Below, in pieces: positions 24,063 to 38,300 of a DNA stretch of 64,000 nucleotides; positions within the stretch are counted from its first letter, which is position 1, and each line of letters opens with the position of its first letter. The notes under the pieces are model-generated. The model was not told where the DNA came from and searched no databases. It saw only the letters and a program-made list of their open reading frames with translations. The translations under genes were made by a program, and so were the position numbers. The stretch covers positions 33,685,185 to 33,749,184 of the forward strand of contig OW028578.1 of the NCBI GenBank assembly GCA_932294295.1, given 5' to 3'. This DNA comes from Alitta virens. Taxonomy: Eukaryota; Annelida; Polychaeta; Phyllodocida; Nereididae.

Positions 24063-25299
24063 AATTGTTCATTAAAATTATCTTTCAATAAAGAGTTTGC
24101 ATTGAGAAAATATTATCAGGTAACAAAGACTTAATCATACTGTTTATTTATAGATTTAGAACGAATCAGTGCATAGCTGTGCCATCTATTATCAAAAAGC
24201 ACAATCTTTTTTTAAATTTGTTTTTTATTAACAGCCTAGTGCAACCAAAGTAAACAAGGTTGTAACATTCTATTTTTAGAAATAATTATATAGCATACTT
24301 TGTAAATAAAAACCAAATATATCATTATCTGTAGGCCCATACAGAAATATAATACAATCTTATTAATATTAATTATACAAAAGCCCAACAGATTCTCAGA
24401 GGAACTCTCCTCCTCAAACAAATGCTCATTTTATGTAAAAATGTATGCACATTTTTACAATTTCCAACTGTTGCTCCTCCTTATTTTTATATGTTTGTCT
24501 AATGTTGTGTTACATTTTATTTGCAAACCAGCATTTACAACAAAACAAAAATAAAAACAGAATGACAGCCGGCCCAGCCAACTAGGGCTTATTTGATACA
24601 AAAACAAGCAATACAAATATCCAAAATGTCTCATAAATATCTTGAAAAAAGACTTACAACTTGTAGCTTTATACATCTTCTAATTTTCTCAATATCATCA
24701 ATATTTACAAAATAAGGAACTGATTTCCAAAATTCCTAAAATGTTGTCTTTCATTTGCATATTTTCGGTAGTAAGTAAAAGACAAAATTAATTTCTCATT
24801 CTACACTACTAGTGTAACATAATTTACAACTGCTATCATTAATATTCACACCATACCATCTGCCTGTTTCTATAGCTATCTAATGGTGAAATACCAGACC
24901 TTAATTGTGCAACATAAGAGCATTGTTTCCTACCAAGAAGTGATAATACATACTGTTTATGAAGTTTCATACACTGATTTATACTCTCTATACAATGTTA
25001 ACTTTGGCTTATTAATCAACTGTTGTTTCCACTGTATACTACTTTTTTCACATAACAAAGGCTTAATTGCATTAAATGGCACAATGTCCATATTAGTAAA
25101 ACTTTCTATTAATTCTAAATCTGTTAGTATTGGTATTCAAAGACAAATTCCAGTTTAAAATAAATTTAGGCAACAGGTTATTTGACAATACAGGATCTAT
25201 ACTGGCTTAAGATTATTAATTTAGCAAAGCGATTACACGAGGAATAGGAGCAAACATAAAAACTTGAAGTGTCGTTTTGTGCGACTTGTTAACAAAGTC

Positions 25300-25658
25300 C
25301 AGGGGTGTCAATTCAGGGGGGGGGGGATGTGGGGGATATATACCCCCCACTTCCTGAGAAGGGGCGGGGGATGATCAATGCAATCCCCCCCCCCTGAAAT
25401 TCACAAATGAAAATTACCTTTTTTCACACTTTTGTTTTGGAACATTTGTGCTTGTTAAACAGCTTTACACTTGATATCACATATCAGTACAAGTTTATAA
25501 GTTTGGCATAAGTGATCCACCATTAAATTACCTCTAGCCCAGTGGCTGCGCATTAACTGCTACTAGTTGTACGAGCGACGGAAAGTCACACTGGGCCAGA
25601 AAAAGTAGGCCTGCATCCGCCCCCCCCCCCCAACCATCAAGAGAAATCGACGCCCCTG
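25300..25658. mobile_element. Dispersed element with CAGGGG ends and poly-G/C blocks
   Basis: Left CAGGGGTGTCAATTC and right GAAATCGACGCCCCTG are imperfect inverted repeats with long G/C runs inside them. TAACAAA is found near both sides (25290, 25659). The interior (CCTGAAATTCACAAATGAAA, AAAAAGTAGGCCTGCATCC) recurs at 31820-32090. Confidence 0.6.
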
Positions 25659-25867
25659 TAACAAACTATTTACATCTTATTTACAGTCGTGAATGGGTGT
25701 GGGTCTAATAGCAAGACATATCTGGATAGATATATTCTATGCTGTTGTGATTTAACCATAGTCAGGGGTATTTCTATAATTAGTTGGATATTAGTAAGCC
25801 TGTATGCACAGTTAGATTTTAATAATTACAAAGTTATTTTGATTTGATTTAGAAATAATGAAAAATA

Positions 25868-28800
25868 TTATTTATTTTCTTTAGAAAGTTCCTTCAGGTT
25901 AAATCCACAAGCCAAGTTGATAATCCTGATGTCCTGATCAACAACACTGAAATAACTGGTCATTTCCACAACATTTGTGGTGTCATCAGCAATTTCTGTC
26001 ATGATTCTAACAAGGTCAGGATCAGGCGTTGATGACACGACTGAAATTGAAAAATAAGTTAGTGTTTAGTAGCACTTACAAAACCAAATAAACAGAAGTA
26101 TGAAGGGCGAGCGGGCAGGCGTAAAACTTTCATTTCCGGAGAACTCTAACAGTAATGCACTTACCCTAACGAAATTTTGTACAGAAATACTGCATATGGC
26201 CTAGTTGTGCCTTTTGATAGTCACATTGACATATGTTGGATATGTTTTACAAAATTTGGAAAAAATGGAAAACCTTTTTTTTTCTTTTCCGGAGCAGAAC
26301 TCTCTGACACTTCTGCACCTACATGCCTAAAACTTTGTCATAATATGTCTTAAATTGTGTAATGGTGCCTTTTGGGGGTCTCATGGCCGTAAATACTACA
26401 GAATTTACAAAATTAGGGCAAATAGGGAAAATGTCTGCTTTATCAAACCTCCATACAAAAGACACTATTTACCTTACATGAATGAAATTGTGTCAATAAC
26501 TTATCTAAATTATAGTATTTTCTCTTTTCAAACTTCATTTCATGCTGATTACATAATAATGGAAAATCAGAAAAAAATGCTAAAAATTCTGTTTAATTGC
26601 GTTTCTGGAACAGAACGCTAGCATTAATGCACTTACCCTAACAACATTTTATGTGTTATTTCTCTATATTGCTTAGCTGTACATTTTGATAGTCACATTG
26701 ACATATCTGAGCTGTGTTTTAAAATATGTAGAGAAAAATAAAATAAAAACATACAAATTTCAGTTTCCAGAGCAGGACTTAAACACTACTGCACCTACAT
26801 GCATACAAAACTTAATAAGAATATGTCTAAAATAGTGCAGAGATACCTTTTTGGGTTTTCAGATAATTTATACAATAAGGAAAATATGAAAATTTGGTAC
26901 CCCTTCAAACCCTCATATCAATGACTCTATGATCCTTACATCAGTAACATTTTGCCAATGATATATCTGTAGTAATTTCACTTTTTAAGCTTCATTTTGA
27001 AATTAGTTTCATCCTTCTTTTTTTTTTTCTTCATAATAACGGAAAATCTGGATAAAAATCTAAAGATTGTGTTGCTTTCTTCATACTCCTTGGCATCCCA
27101 TACTCAGGAATGACAGCCGTAAATGTTGTACAATTTATGTGCATACAATTGTTAAATATTTGATCATAGTATTGCCATGCTCAACCCATTCAACAGTTTT
27201 TGTGTATAATTAGCAATTTCATAATAATTAGTTGCACAATGATCTATATTACTTTCACTTGACTCCAATACTTATTATTGTTTTCTTCATATACACCTGT
27301 AAAGTGTTTGGTTATAAATACTAATCTAAATGCCATAGATTTAATGCAAATCAGCAACCCAACAATTCAGTAACCGTTGAAGGAAATATGGCAATTGATA
27401 ATATATAGTTCCTTCAGTTACCAGCTAAATGTAAACAGCGAGCAAAAAATAGTGTGACTTACAAAGGCATTAAACTTGGTGTGTTGAGCATCATTCCATA
27501 CAAAATAAACCTTTAAGATTTGTATTCATTAAAGGTTCATTTTGTATGAAATGATACCCAACATCTTTATGTGGCATAACATGTTGCTGAATTTCATATA
27601 ATATTCCTTAGGATCATTGCCATAGCCCATATATGACTATAAAACCATCAGGGTATTGGCTAATAAGCAATAAAATAAACGCAGTTCCTGTGTATTTAAA
27701 GAAGTTCATAATTGCTATTCATTTATAATTACCAAATCGTCTGAATATTACAATGTGGATGTTAATATCCAAGTATATTTGCATCAAAATAAGACAATGT
27801 AAGACTTAGTGGACAAAACTAAGACTTAATACGTGCCTTACTTTCTACAAAAATTAAGTAAGACTTTATCAGGCTTTGTAATAACCCATGGGAACAATGC
27901 ATTATTTCACACTTAACAAATGACAAAATTCAAGAGTTAAAAAAATAGGACATCTTGACTCTAATTACCATTGTGTAACAGGCTATGTAGGCCAAGTGGC
28001 AATGGTTTCGGTTCATCACAAACACTATATAAACGCTCAATAAATAATATTTTCCAAATTTTGTAAAACATAGCCAAGATATGTCAGTGCACAAGGCACA
28101 ACTAGGCCATATAGAGTGTAACTGTATACAGAGTTCAGCTCTAAAAACAAAAGTGTTTGTGTTAGAGTTCTGCTCTGGAAATGAAAGTGTAACGCCCGCC
28201 TTCCTGCCTGTCGGACGAACACTTAACAATTTTATGGAATCAGATGCTGTGTGCTATGTGGGATTCGCTGAGGGTTTAGTTGTAGCATAGCCTATGTTGT
28301 ATTATAAAATTGTATATCAATAGTGTTTGACAAATAAATTTAATCATAATCTGAACTTGTATCAACTTTAACTGTAGTTTACTTGCCATTCACATTGGTC
28401 CTTCAAAATTTGTTTCGATTTTTCTATCATACACGCATACACATAAAAAACAGATTAACCCAAAAATGACCTTAGCCTTTTCTTCAGTGACATGTTGGTC
28501 GCACCTGCATATCTTAAGTCTGAGTATAAAACAATTGTGCAATTTATTTTTTAACCAGAAGAATAATTAGTCGTAACTAACCAACAGGGATGAAGATAAT
28601 TCCTTTCCCTCTCAGTCTCTCAGCTTCCTGCAAAGTTTCCTGCACATCAGACATTTGATTTTCCACAAACAACACAATGGCCTTTCTTCTCGGACGGTCA
28701 CTCATCATCATCTCAGCTGATCGCAATCCCGCAGCAAAATTGACTTGCTGGCTCCCTGGCACTGTAATATTAAGCGGGAATATTCTAGACCTAGCCAATC

Positions 28801-31800
28801 AGCATGCACAGAGGGCATCACATGACAGGACCAATAAATCCTGATATTGGTAGGCAATATTGGTCATGTGAAAGTGAAAGTGACCAATTAATCTTGATAT
28901 TGGTAGGCAATGTATTGCTCACGAGAAAGTAAAATTTGCAAAAAAACAAAACTAATAAAAAAATTAAGAATTTAATTTAATTATAAATTTGGCTGTAGAA
29001 TAAAACAAATGGGGTTGGAGAGTTGATCAATATGCAGTTTTACTGGCCTCAGCTAGTGATATTGTGCTCGAGGCTATGTCTCGCACAATATCACTAGCTG
29101 AGGCCAGTAAAACTGCATATTGGTCTCCTTACCATCACAGACATACATTCAAAGACTCAAAACATCATGGAAAGGGGAATCCTCCCACAACTTCACAGCA
29201 ACGAATGGCATCAGACAGGGCAGTATAGCTTCCCCCGTCCTATTTTGCATTTATTTGGATGTTTTAATGAACAAATTATGTCAGTCAGGAACAGGATGCT
29301 GGATTGGAAATAAGTTCTATGGATCCTTTGCGTATGCGGATGACATGACACTGCTGTGAGGGGGCTACAGAAAATGTTGGATTTTTGTGAAGTGTTTGGT
29401 GCTGAGTATGGTATGAACTTTAATCCCAAAAAAACTGTGTGTATCCTGTACACAAAAGACAAAAGACATCGAACGCCTGATGTTACATTAGCGTGGAATA
29501 CCCTTCAGTGGAAAGACCATATCAAACACTTGGGTAACTATGTTTCTTATGATTTAAGGGAAACAGTGGAGATAACAAAAAAGAAATGTGACTTAATTGG
29601 CAGAGTGAACCTAATGACTGGCAATCTTGGAGAAATTTCGTCTAAATCAAGGATTAGAGTATTTCAAACCCAATGCAGCTTCTATGGAGTACAGGCCTGG
29701 TGTCTCAATGATGGGAGTGTTATACAATATTACAGGACATACAACAGATGTCTCAGGAAAATTATGGCACTGCTGTATACTACCCATACTCGTTACCTAC
29801 CGGAGATAACCGGATTACCTAATGCCAAAGATGCCATAGCAAATCGGTTCGTGAAGCTCTACTCAACTATGCTGAAAATGGACAATGCCTATGTCAGAAT
29901 GATTGCTGAGCGAGGCAGATTGTGCGCTCAATCACTCATTGGGAGCAACCTACGACGAATCGCCAATGACTATGGAATAGCGATCCAGAAGCTAGCAACA
30001 ACAAAACTGACGTCAAATCCATGTGACCTGCAAGACATGACAACAGTCCAGGCTGTCAAAGACATTTTGTCAGGCCAAATGCCTGACAACTTTTCAAAAG
30101 AAGACATTCATATATTTTTTAATGAATTGTGTTCTAACTGACATTATGATTTAACTTTGCTATACACATTGTTTTTTTAAATTTATTTATTTCCTACTAT
30201 TGCTTCAAGTAAGCTCTTATACCTTTGTACTCCAAAGTGTATGAATAAATGATGTATATATATATATCATTCAAGTAGGCCTGACTTTAATCACAGGCAG
30301 CCCTATTCAAGTTGTATTGTAAATTTCAACATGCAAGTTCTATCAGCAATTTCCAATGCATTTAGAGGTTTGTTATTACACATATTATATAACTAGTGGG
30401 GTGTCTTTGGATAAAACACACGATTGAAATAGAACACCAGTTAACGTTAGCAGGGCCGTAGCCAGCATGAGACAGAGGAGGCCACCACCTCATCTGGTGT
30501 GGGTCAATTTTTTTTGTCATGGCAGGACAATAACACAGTCCTGTGATACTCTAATAACTCAGACTATTATTATGCTATTATGGAGTTTGGCATCTGATTT
30601 CAGCTTCTGGCTACAGCCCTGATATAAGTTAATATATATCACCGATTAAAATAGATAAATCTTCAGCTTTGAGTTACAGGTTTGTGGAGAGTTAGGTAGG
30701 TCATTCCACCAGTGTGACCGCAGTGGTACTGTGGTACGGAATAAACGATGTTCCGGCGAAAGTTCTGTGTGAGCTTTACACCCTATTAATTAGTGACCTG
30801 TTGTTGTGACATTAATTGTCACAGTCTCTGTTGGGTTAAATTGCATAATGAATAACATAAATGAAAATACCTGATGGCTGCCAAACTGTAAATGGAACCA
30901 AGAAAGATCTAGCTCTGGACAACTGGACACCAACCTCAGCAGTCTCGCTGAAGAAAAAATTGAAATCATGACCAAAATGTGTAATACATTACAAAATAAT
31001 AACAACGGCGAAATTTAAATGTCTAAACATTCCCCGTCACTGTGTCTTTGGAATATACACCAGCAGGAATATCAAACTAAGATGTGTACTGTCGTCACCT
31101 CACAGCCCAGCGACCTAATTATGTACACGTTTTGCTCGTTAACTCATCTAAAGTAAATTAATCAATTTATCTTATAGTCTATAGGCTGGATTATGGTATT
31201 AAAGGTCTAACAATGAAATTACAGAATAATTAGATGTTCATGTGCTGAGTTTAATTCATGGTCTGACAAGCAGGCAATTCAGAAAAATTGCCTAAGCTAC
31301 AAAAAATATGAATCCATTTCTCTTGTATTTTAAAGAGAAGATTTCTTAAGTCTATACACAGCCTATTGGCTACATAGTTTAACCAATCTTTTTGTCTAAC
31401 TAGGTAAACTAGCAAAGAATGTCCATAATTAGGTCGCTGGGCTGTGAGGTGAAGACACACAATGTGTAGCAACGAAGCCATTGCATCAAAGTTAAAACTG
31501 TAAAACCTTTAGTCAGAATTTGCAATAAGGTTTCCTTATTCCAAGAGCTAGTGAGCAGAGATCATTTCTGAAAGAGACTATATGAATGTATTTATCACTA
31601 TGGTTATTATATAAGTGTATTATCTACCTCACAGTGATAGCTCCCATCCATACTCGAGCCTTTTTATCAGTCACAAGCAATGTAAGCAAACGATATATAA
31701 AAGATTTCAGAAAAGCAAATTGAGAAGTTGGGTGGAGCACGAACACTATATCAGATGTACAAACTTTGCACGCATCTGAAATGAAAAGAAAAATCATTGG

Positions 31801-32330
31801 TCTTGGTGTGTTAAATCATCTTCCCTGAAATTCACAAAATATAATTATTACCCTTTTCTACAGTTTTGTTTGGGAACGTTTCTTATCACATGTATACATA
31901 TATATATATATATATATATCAGTTCAAGTTTATCGGTAAAAATAGTTTGGCATCGATGATCTGCCATTATTTACCCCTTGACAAGTTTCTGTGTTTACTG
32001 TGGCCACATTGCAAAAGGAAAAGGCATGATGTGACAGTCAAAGTAGGCCTGCATCCCCCCCCCACCCCCCCACCCGAAACTATTCACAATTTCAAAACCC
32101 ATGAACATGTATCATGTCAAACTGTTAGGCATATAGTAACTCTACATAAATGCAGGAAATCCAATAGGATAGTCAAATTTTATGAAAGGAAATTCAAGCT
32201 GCAACTACTTAAGTATACAGACCTGGTTGCTGTGCCACTGACAACATTGATCCACCAAGGACAAAGCGTTGCAAGCGTTCGACAGGTTCTTCATCTTGCA
32301 GTTGCTGAACAGTTGATGACTGACTTTCAC
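25868..32330 (-). CDS. Gene B exons 14-18: linker and C-terminal VWA-like domain lacking MIDAS
   Basis: Exons 32223-32330, 31628-31775, 30871-30947, 28582-28761 and 25868-26040. The fold reads DIVFVL strand, FLKSFIYRLLTLLV helix, ARVWMGAITV strand, NFAAGLRSAEMMM helix, KAIVLFVENQ strand, KGIIFIPVG strand, DPDLVRIMTEIAD helix and a final IINLACGF block. MIDAS positions are lost: His700-Pro701 stands for the first Asp, Val767 for Thr, and Glu794 for the TDG Asp. The stop is TAA at 25870-25868 and overlaps an AATAAA (25876-25871 minus) that might serve as a polyadenylation signal. Confidence 0.82.
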
Positions 32331-35300
32331 CTGTGCAATAGAATTACCACATAATTTCAATCTATCAATACATTATCAGGGATTGAAATTTGACAAGAGC
32401 TCTTGTTTACTCTCACGCAGCACTCACACAAATATGACTTCGGTGTGAATTTACTCGTGCATGCACAAGAAGTTAGGGTCAGGTTGAGTCGCTTGGATAA
32501 GGGGATTGCGGAACTACTTCTGGCTGACTTTCATATATCTAACTTCAAGGGAAATCCTATTTCATATCAGCTATACTTTGATTGCAATTGAACTTTATTC
32601 AAAGCTCAGTATAACTGTTTATATAAACCATTAAACTAATTCAGCGAGCAGTAGCTCATGCAAGTTACCAAAGGCGATTAGTCACTCATGCAGCATTTTT
32701 CAAATTGCTGTATTATCTTATTTGATCTTTTCTTATCTGGTATTGTCTAATCTTAGACTTAGACTGTACCTCTCTGGGAGGCTGCTACCAGTTTCCTTGT
32801 CCTGACTATAGTAGCTGCAGTTCCATTCACAGTAACCTGTTTAAGGATTAAGATAAATGCATTCAGTAAAAAAATCATACAAATCAGAATTGGCAGGCAT
32901 TGTTTGATGATGTCAGCCAATGGCATCAGTAGCTGCGCACAACTCATATACAATTTATTTTTTTTATATAATTTTCGGGTTTAGTTCAGTATAGCGGACC
33001 CAAATTTATGCCCATATTTGAAATCCATAAAATATTAAAATAATCAGTATCTTTTACGAAATTTCATTGTGGCACACAATATGAATAACACATGTGTAGA
33101 TTAAGAAACAAAAAAAAAACAATAATGCGCTCTTGCCTTGAAAATGATCTCTGCCGCCCTTTATTTGTGACGTCACATATTGAATGCAAGCATTTGACGT
33201 CTTATAAATATGTTCATAAATTTGGGTCCGCCTTACTGCACTTTTTCCCAATAATTTTTTTTGGGGAAATACAGGCAGTGCAGGCATCTGGTACAGGGCA
33301 GAATAAAGCTCATGCAGATGTCTACGCAAGAAATTATAGGCCTAACGTCAGGAAGTGTTGCACTGATTGGCCAACACTTTACCTTATACTTTTCAAATAT
33401 TATAAGATACTGTTATTTTAGTTTGCGCCCAACCACTGGGTGGCTTGCGCTCACTTCTGGTTTCCCAAATCTCCCCTTGTGACGAATCTCTACAGATTTC
33501 CCTCACACAATTCCTTTGGAAAACCCCACCAGAGGGTCCTGAAGTTAAATGTAGGTAAGGTTTGTCCCACAAACTAATGACGTAGAACTCACCAGGTCCT
33601 TATATGATCACTAAGTTCTTTATTCCTTGGAACACCTAAATATTGATATCCAATAGGAAAAATTGTATCCTCACCTTTAAATTGAATCTTTCAGTCTTAG
33701 TAAGATTTCTGATCTCATTTGGAAATTCCCTCGTGTATATGCCATCATCTTCTGCAATGTCTCTGCCTGATAATATAAAAAAGAAAATGCAAGGATAAAG
33801 GATGAAAATTTACAAAATAAAACTATGCAGTCTAATTTCCATCTTTTTTTCAGTCTTCTACAGGAGGCGGGGGTCTAGCTCAGAGGTAGCGCTCTGGGCT
33901 ACCAACTGCTGGGTACCGGGTTGGATTCCCGGTCGAGCCTAAGTTGGATGGCTGTTTCATCCATCATCTCATTGCCATGGTCCCTGCCTGTCCTAATTAG
34001 CCCAACTGGTGCAGAAACACAGGACGTAAAGCCCTAATCACCCTCACCCCCAGTCTTCTACAAGTCAAAGAGTCAAAGTCCAAGTCAAAGAGCTTTTTTT
34101 TTTAAATGGGTAACATACTCAGTATGTATTTCAGTACGAGCTAGTATGGCCTTATTCTAAGGAATATACGGAATTCCCCAAGCCAAACTGAGCTGAAAAT
34201 CTGCACTTATACCCATCTATTGGAACTCTACCATTGTGTGTGTTTGGTAAACCACAATCTTGTAAGTTCTCCATGGCTGGCGTTTGTAAGAAGGGTCAGT
34301 ATACTGGCGATGGTTTTGAGCCAGCAATAAATGTATTTTGTGTTGAAACTATAATTCATTCAAGGTGGCCGGTTTAGTGCAGTATTGCGGACCCAAATTT
34401 ATGCCCATATTTGACGTCCGTTAAATATGAAAATAATCACTATTTTTTACCAAATTACATTCTTGCACATAATAAGAATATATTTGTCTAGAGTAGCTGG
34501 GGTTTGAAAATAAAAAATAGCCTATAGATGATAAACTGTGTTCTTGCCTCACCGCCGTCGTTTGTTTGTGACGTCACACATTGAATTCAAGCATATTTAC
34601 GTCATAGGCCTGGCTACGAGGCTCGCTAAATATGGTCAATAATTTGGGTCCGCTTTACTGCACTTTTTCCAAGGTGGCATCCCTATAAGTGCTATGTCAT
34701 ATAGCTTAGGGATGTTTCCTGCCACCTATTTTTTGCTCTATGTTCAAAATAATTATACTGTAGTATGTTGTGTGTATGATGTTTGTCTTTATTTCTCTGT
34801 ATATGTGTATAATTAGGTCACATAAACAACCAAACTACTGTAATTACCTCTTCCATCATCAAACAATGTATAGGAACCAAAGGTGAATTCTGATTCTATA
34901 GTAGCCTTGACTTCAGCACCAGTTACTGGGTTGTTATCTGAAATCAAAATTATATTAGGAATTTAATCATTTCCTGATAATTATTTATCTTAATGGGGTT
35001 TCCTAGCATTTTTATCATATTTTCTGTCATATCTAACTGCATAAAAACAACAAATTGTATAATTTTTAGATGCAAATAAATTGAGCCTGAGTCTGAGTTC
35101 TAATGAGATGATTCCATGCACAATTATAATACTGTTTTCTTTTGCAAATAAACGCATGTACTGAGTTGTACTCCCCAATATATTGACTGGCAATCAAATC
35201 ACCACTGACCCAACTCAACTTGATGAAAATTGTGAGTGTACATGCAGGCATCATCCAGTAATTCAACAATGATAACTCAAGTGCTGTACATTATAGCTCA

Positions 35301-38300
35301 ATGCAACAAAATGTAGTACAGTAGTCACTAGGGCTGTACACCTTTATCTTTTTAACGATACGATACGTATCACGATACAGTAAAACTGATACGATACGTA
35401 TCACAGTTAAGCTGTATCAAAAAGAGAATTAAAGAAAGCCTACACTAGGCTACAGTAAAAGACAATTAACAATGAAATATCATGAACAAATCTATGCAAT
35501 AATTCCAGTCTGTTGTTCAATGTCATTGCACTTAAATCTGGCTGATATTTTTCTTCAAAAACACATCTGGGTAGCAGGTGTCTTATTTGCTGGAAAATGC
35601 TGATCTGCATACCATCTAATTGCATCGTTATTATTACATAACGGTTATCAATACCCATATCGTTATTCTTGTACCGGTACAAACGGTATATCGAGAACCG
35701 GTGTACAGCCCTAGTAGTCACCCATGTGAAGATACATTTTTTCTTGAAGTCAATTGATGGCTTGCTGAGGTTATTTGTGGTTTGCGGTCTTGTCCTTAGA
35801 TTGACTGTACAGTTAGTTTCATAAAATACGGTCGACTCTATACTCCTAGCTTATAATCAGCTTACTGAAAAAATATTTGTAAATGCAAGAAATTTATCTA
35901 ATGTATCATAAATATGAACTTTTAATTAGATCGGGATTTCAAGTAGCCAGCTATAGCCAAACAGTTTTGTTTAGTGGCAGGTAGCATCATATAGCAGAAG
36001 TTATCTAGCTTTGTCTAGGCAGACTGCTGATCAGCAGACTCACCGATTAACATTTTTATCTGGGTTTAGCAACACTGTGCTATTTCTGTAGGTTCTGGTC
36101 TCATACAAACCTCGAGTGATCAGCGTGTACATCGTCTGGTCATTCGCACAGTCATCGGCAAAAATCTGGTCCTTTCCCCAGAAAGAAAAAGCCAAAATTG
36201 GGTAATTGCTGAGGTCTTTGGGGAAAGCCTTGACAGTGAGACCCAGGTCCCCGGTGGGGTATTGTGTTCTGACATTCCAGCTACCAGCCTGGTGAGAAAA
36301 GAACATTTTGAATACTGAAATTTATAATCATACATAAATGCATACGTGTCTCTGTTGATTGCAATAGCTCACATTGCTTATTAACTTGAGCTCTTATTCC
36401 TGACATTGGTAGATAGATAGATCGATAAGATAGATATGGGAAATGCAGCTCTCTAAGGCTAGTTATCGAGGGTTGATTGATGTGGTGAGAGAAAGGAGGA
36501 GTCCATCCGCTTACACATTTACCCCATGGCTGGGATATTTTACTTGCCTCAGCAGAGACGCTGAGCACAAGGGGCTGCCTATTTAACGTCATCCATTAGA
36601 CCACCAAGCTGCTTAGCGGGTGGTGGTGGAACTGTAACAAGGCTTACGTTTCATCTAGGCCAATGTATATCAGAAGAGATTTATGTAATTTTTTAAAAAT
36701 TGATGAAAAATTTATAATTATTATGAGTTTGCGTGTATATGGGTCATTATCGACAACCTAGGGCGTTATCCTTTTCACTATTTCATCAAATCCTGTGGTA
36801 TTGTTTACAATCACACACACCTGAAATTAAATTGGGGACAGATTTGGCTGTTAAAAAAAAAAAAGGGTTTTTAAAAATCCAAAAAGGCTTATGATTATTG
36901 TAAATCAGGATTATCCAAGCAATGTAATCATTGTTTGATTTAATCATTGTTTGATATAATCATTGTTTGATGTAATCATTGTTTGATGTAATTATTGTTT
37001 GATGTAATCATTGTTTGATGTAATCATTGTTTGATATAATCATTGTTTGATGTAATCATTGTTTGATGTAATCATTGTTTGATGTAATCATTTCTTAGCT
37101 TTGCGTCATGTTTTAAAAGACAAAAAGGCAGCTAATGTTTGAAAAGCAACTTGCGAAACTCGATCTGACAGTTTTGAAAGGTTATTATAGTTTTTAACTT
37201 TTTTGAATAACCAGAAACCTTTCAAAAATACCAGAATTGGTATTTCCAATATGGTGGTTTTTTAAGAAATCAAAAAGTATATGGTAAAGGGGACAAGCCA
37301 AGACCATACTTTAGTTATTTAGGTGTGATTTTTTAGAGTGCAAGATCAGCCGCTACCCACCTCAGCTTCATAAACTTTGATACTCAATTGCCCTGCTCTC
37401 CTGTTAGGTTTGATTTCGTAATCATGCATATTTTTTGAAGCGGCTTTTGATGAAAATTCATATCGCAGAAAATTTCTTTGAGAAGGTGAATCCATGTCGA
37501 CTTTCATTGTGCAGTTCCGAACTGGGCACTCCAACTGAAATGTTGTATCTCGTCCGATACGTTCATCAACCAAAATGGTAAAATTTGGATTTGGGTTTTT
37601 TTTTCTCGCACTGAAAATGATAATTCCTGCTGCGGCCGGATCACCTGAAATGATATTGTAATTATTATGATTGTATAACCTACCCCTCTTTTTTGCTTTT
37701 GGACTAAACCATGCAGTGTGTCCTTTTATGTGAATTCAAATGCCAAACATTTGAATCCTAAAATCAGCCTTATCAGTGAGTCGACAAGAATTTATTTCTG
37801 CGGAGAAAGGAGTCTCGAGTTACATGGCCTAAAGCGACATAAATGACTTGATAGACTTTATTTAAATTTTCTAAGACTTCCTTATCTTTAATCAGTTTTG
37901 AAATTTCCATTTCCTGACTTGAATCTTTGCACAATTCAAACTAAATTTGAAAGACTATGGGCCACATCTTCCACTTATGTATCTTGCATGCATAAGTCAA
38001 GAGCTTTGCCAAATTTGTGATCCATTTCAATTCAGCTTATGCATGGTTTACTGTACACATATTTTGGTATGCCACAAATGCTATATATATATCTTTTTGT
38101 ACAGTTAGTTTCATAAAACATGGTCGACTCTATAAGCTATATCAACCTATTCCTTGCTGTAGCTATAACTGGCTAAAGCCAGCCGCTTCTATCTACTCCT
38201 AGCTTATAGTCGGCTTACTGAAAAAATATAAACCTTTGCAAATGTAAGAAATTTATCTAATATATCATAAAATATGAATTTTTAGATCTGGCTTTGAGTA

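Larger units (their letters stand above)
23231..25867. other. Intergenic region between unrecognised gene and gene B
   Basis: Apart from the foldback at 23659-24062 and the CAGGGG-ended element at 25300-25658, this is AT-rich sequence in which I see no exon of the cluster's pattern and no RNA gene. Confidence 0.6.

Noticed and set aside
29028..29122. Hairpin as a transcription terminator
   Set aside because: Rho-independent terminators are bacterial; in this animal sequence the palindrome at a LINE junction is better explained by insertion or assembly.
29211..29462. Minus-strand frame inside the plus-strand LINE
   Set aside because: Shadow of the RT frame.
36921..37093. Regular 16-bp repeats resembling a CRISPR array
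   Set aside because: Units are directly adjacent with no spacers, and the genome is an animal's.
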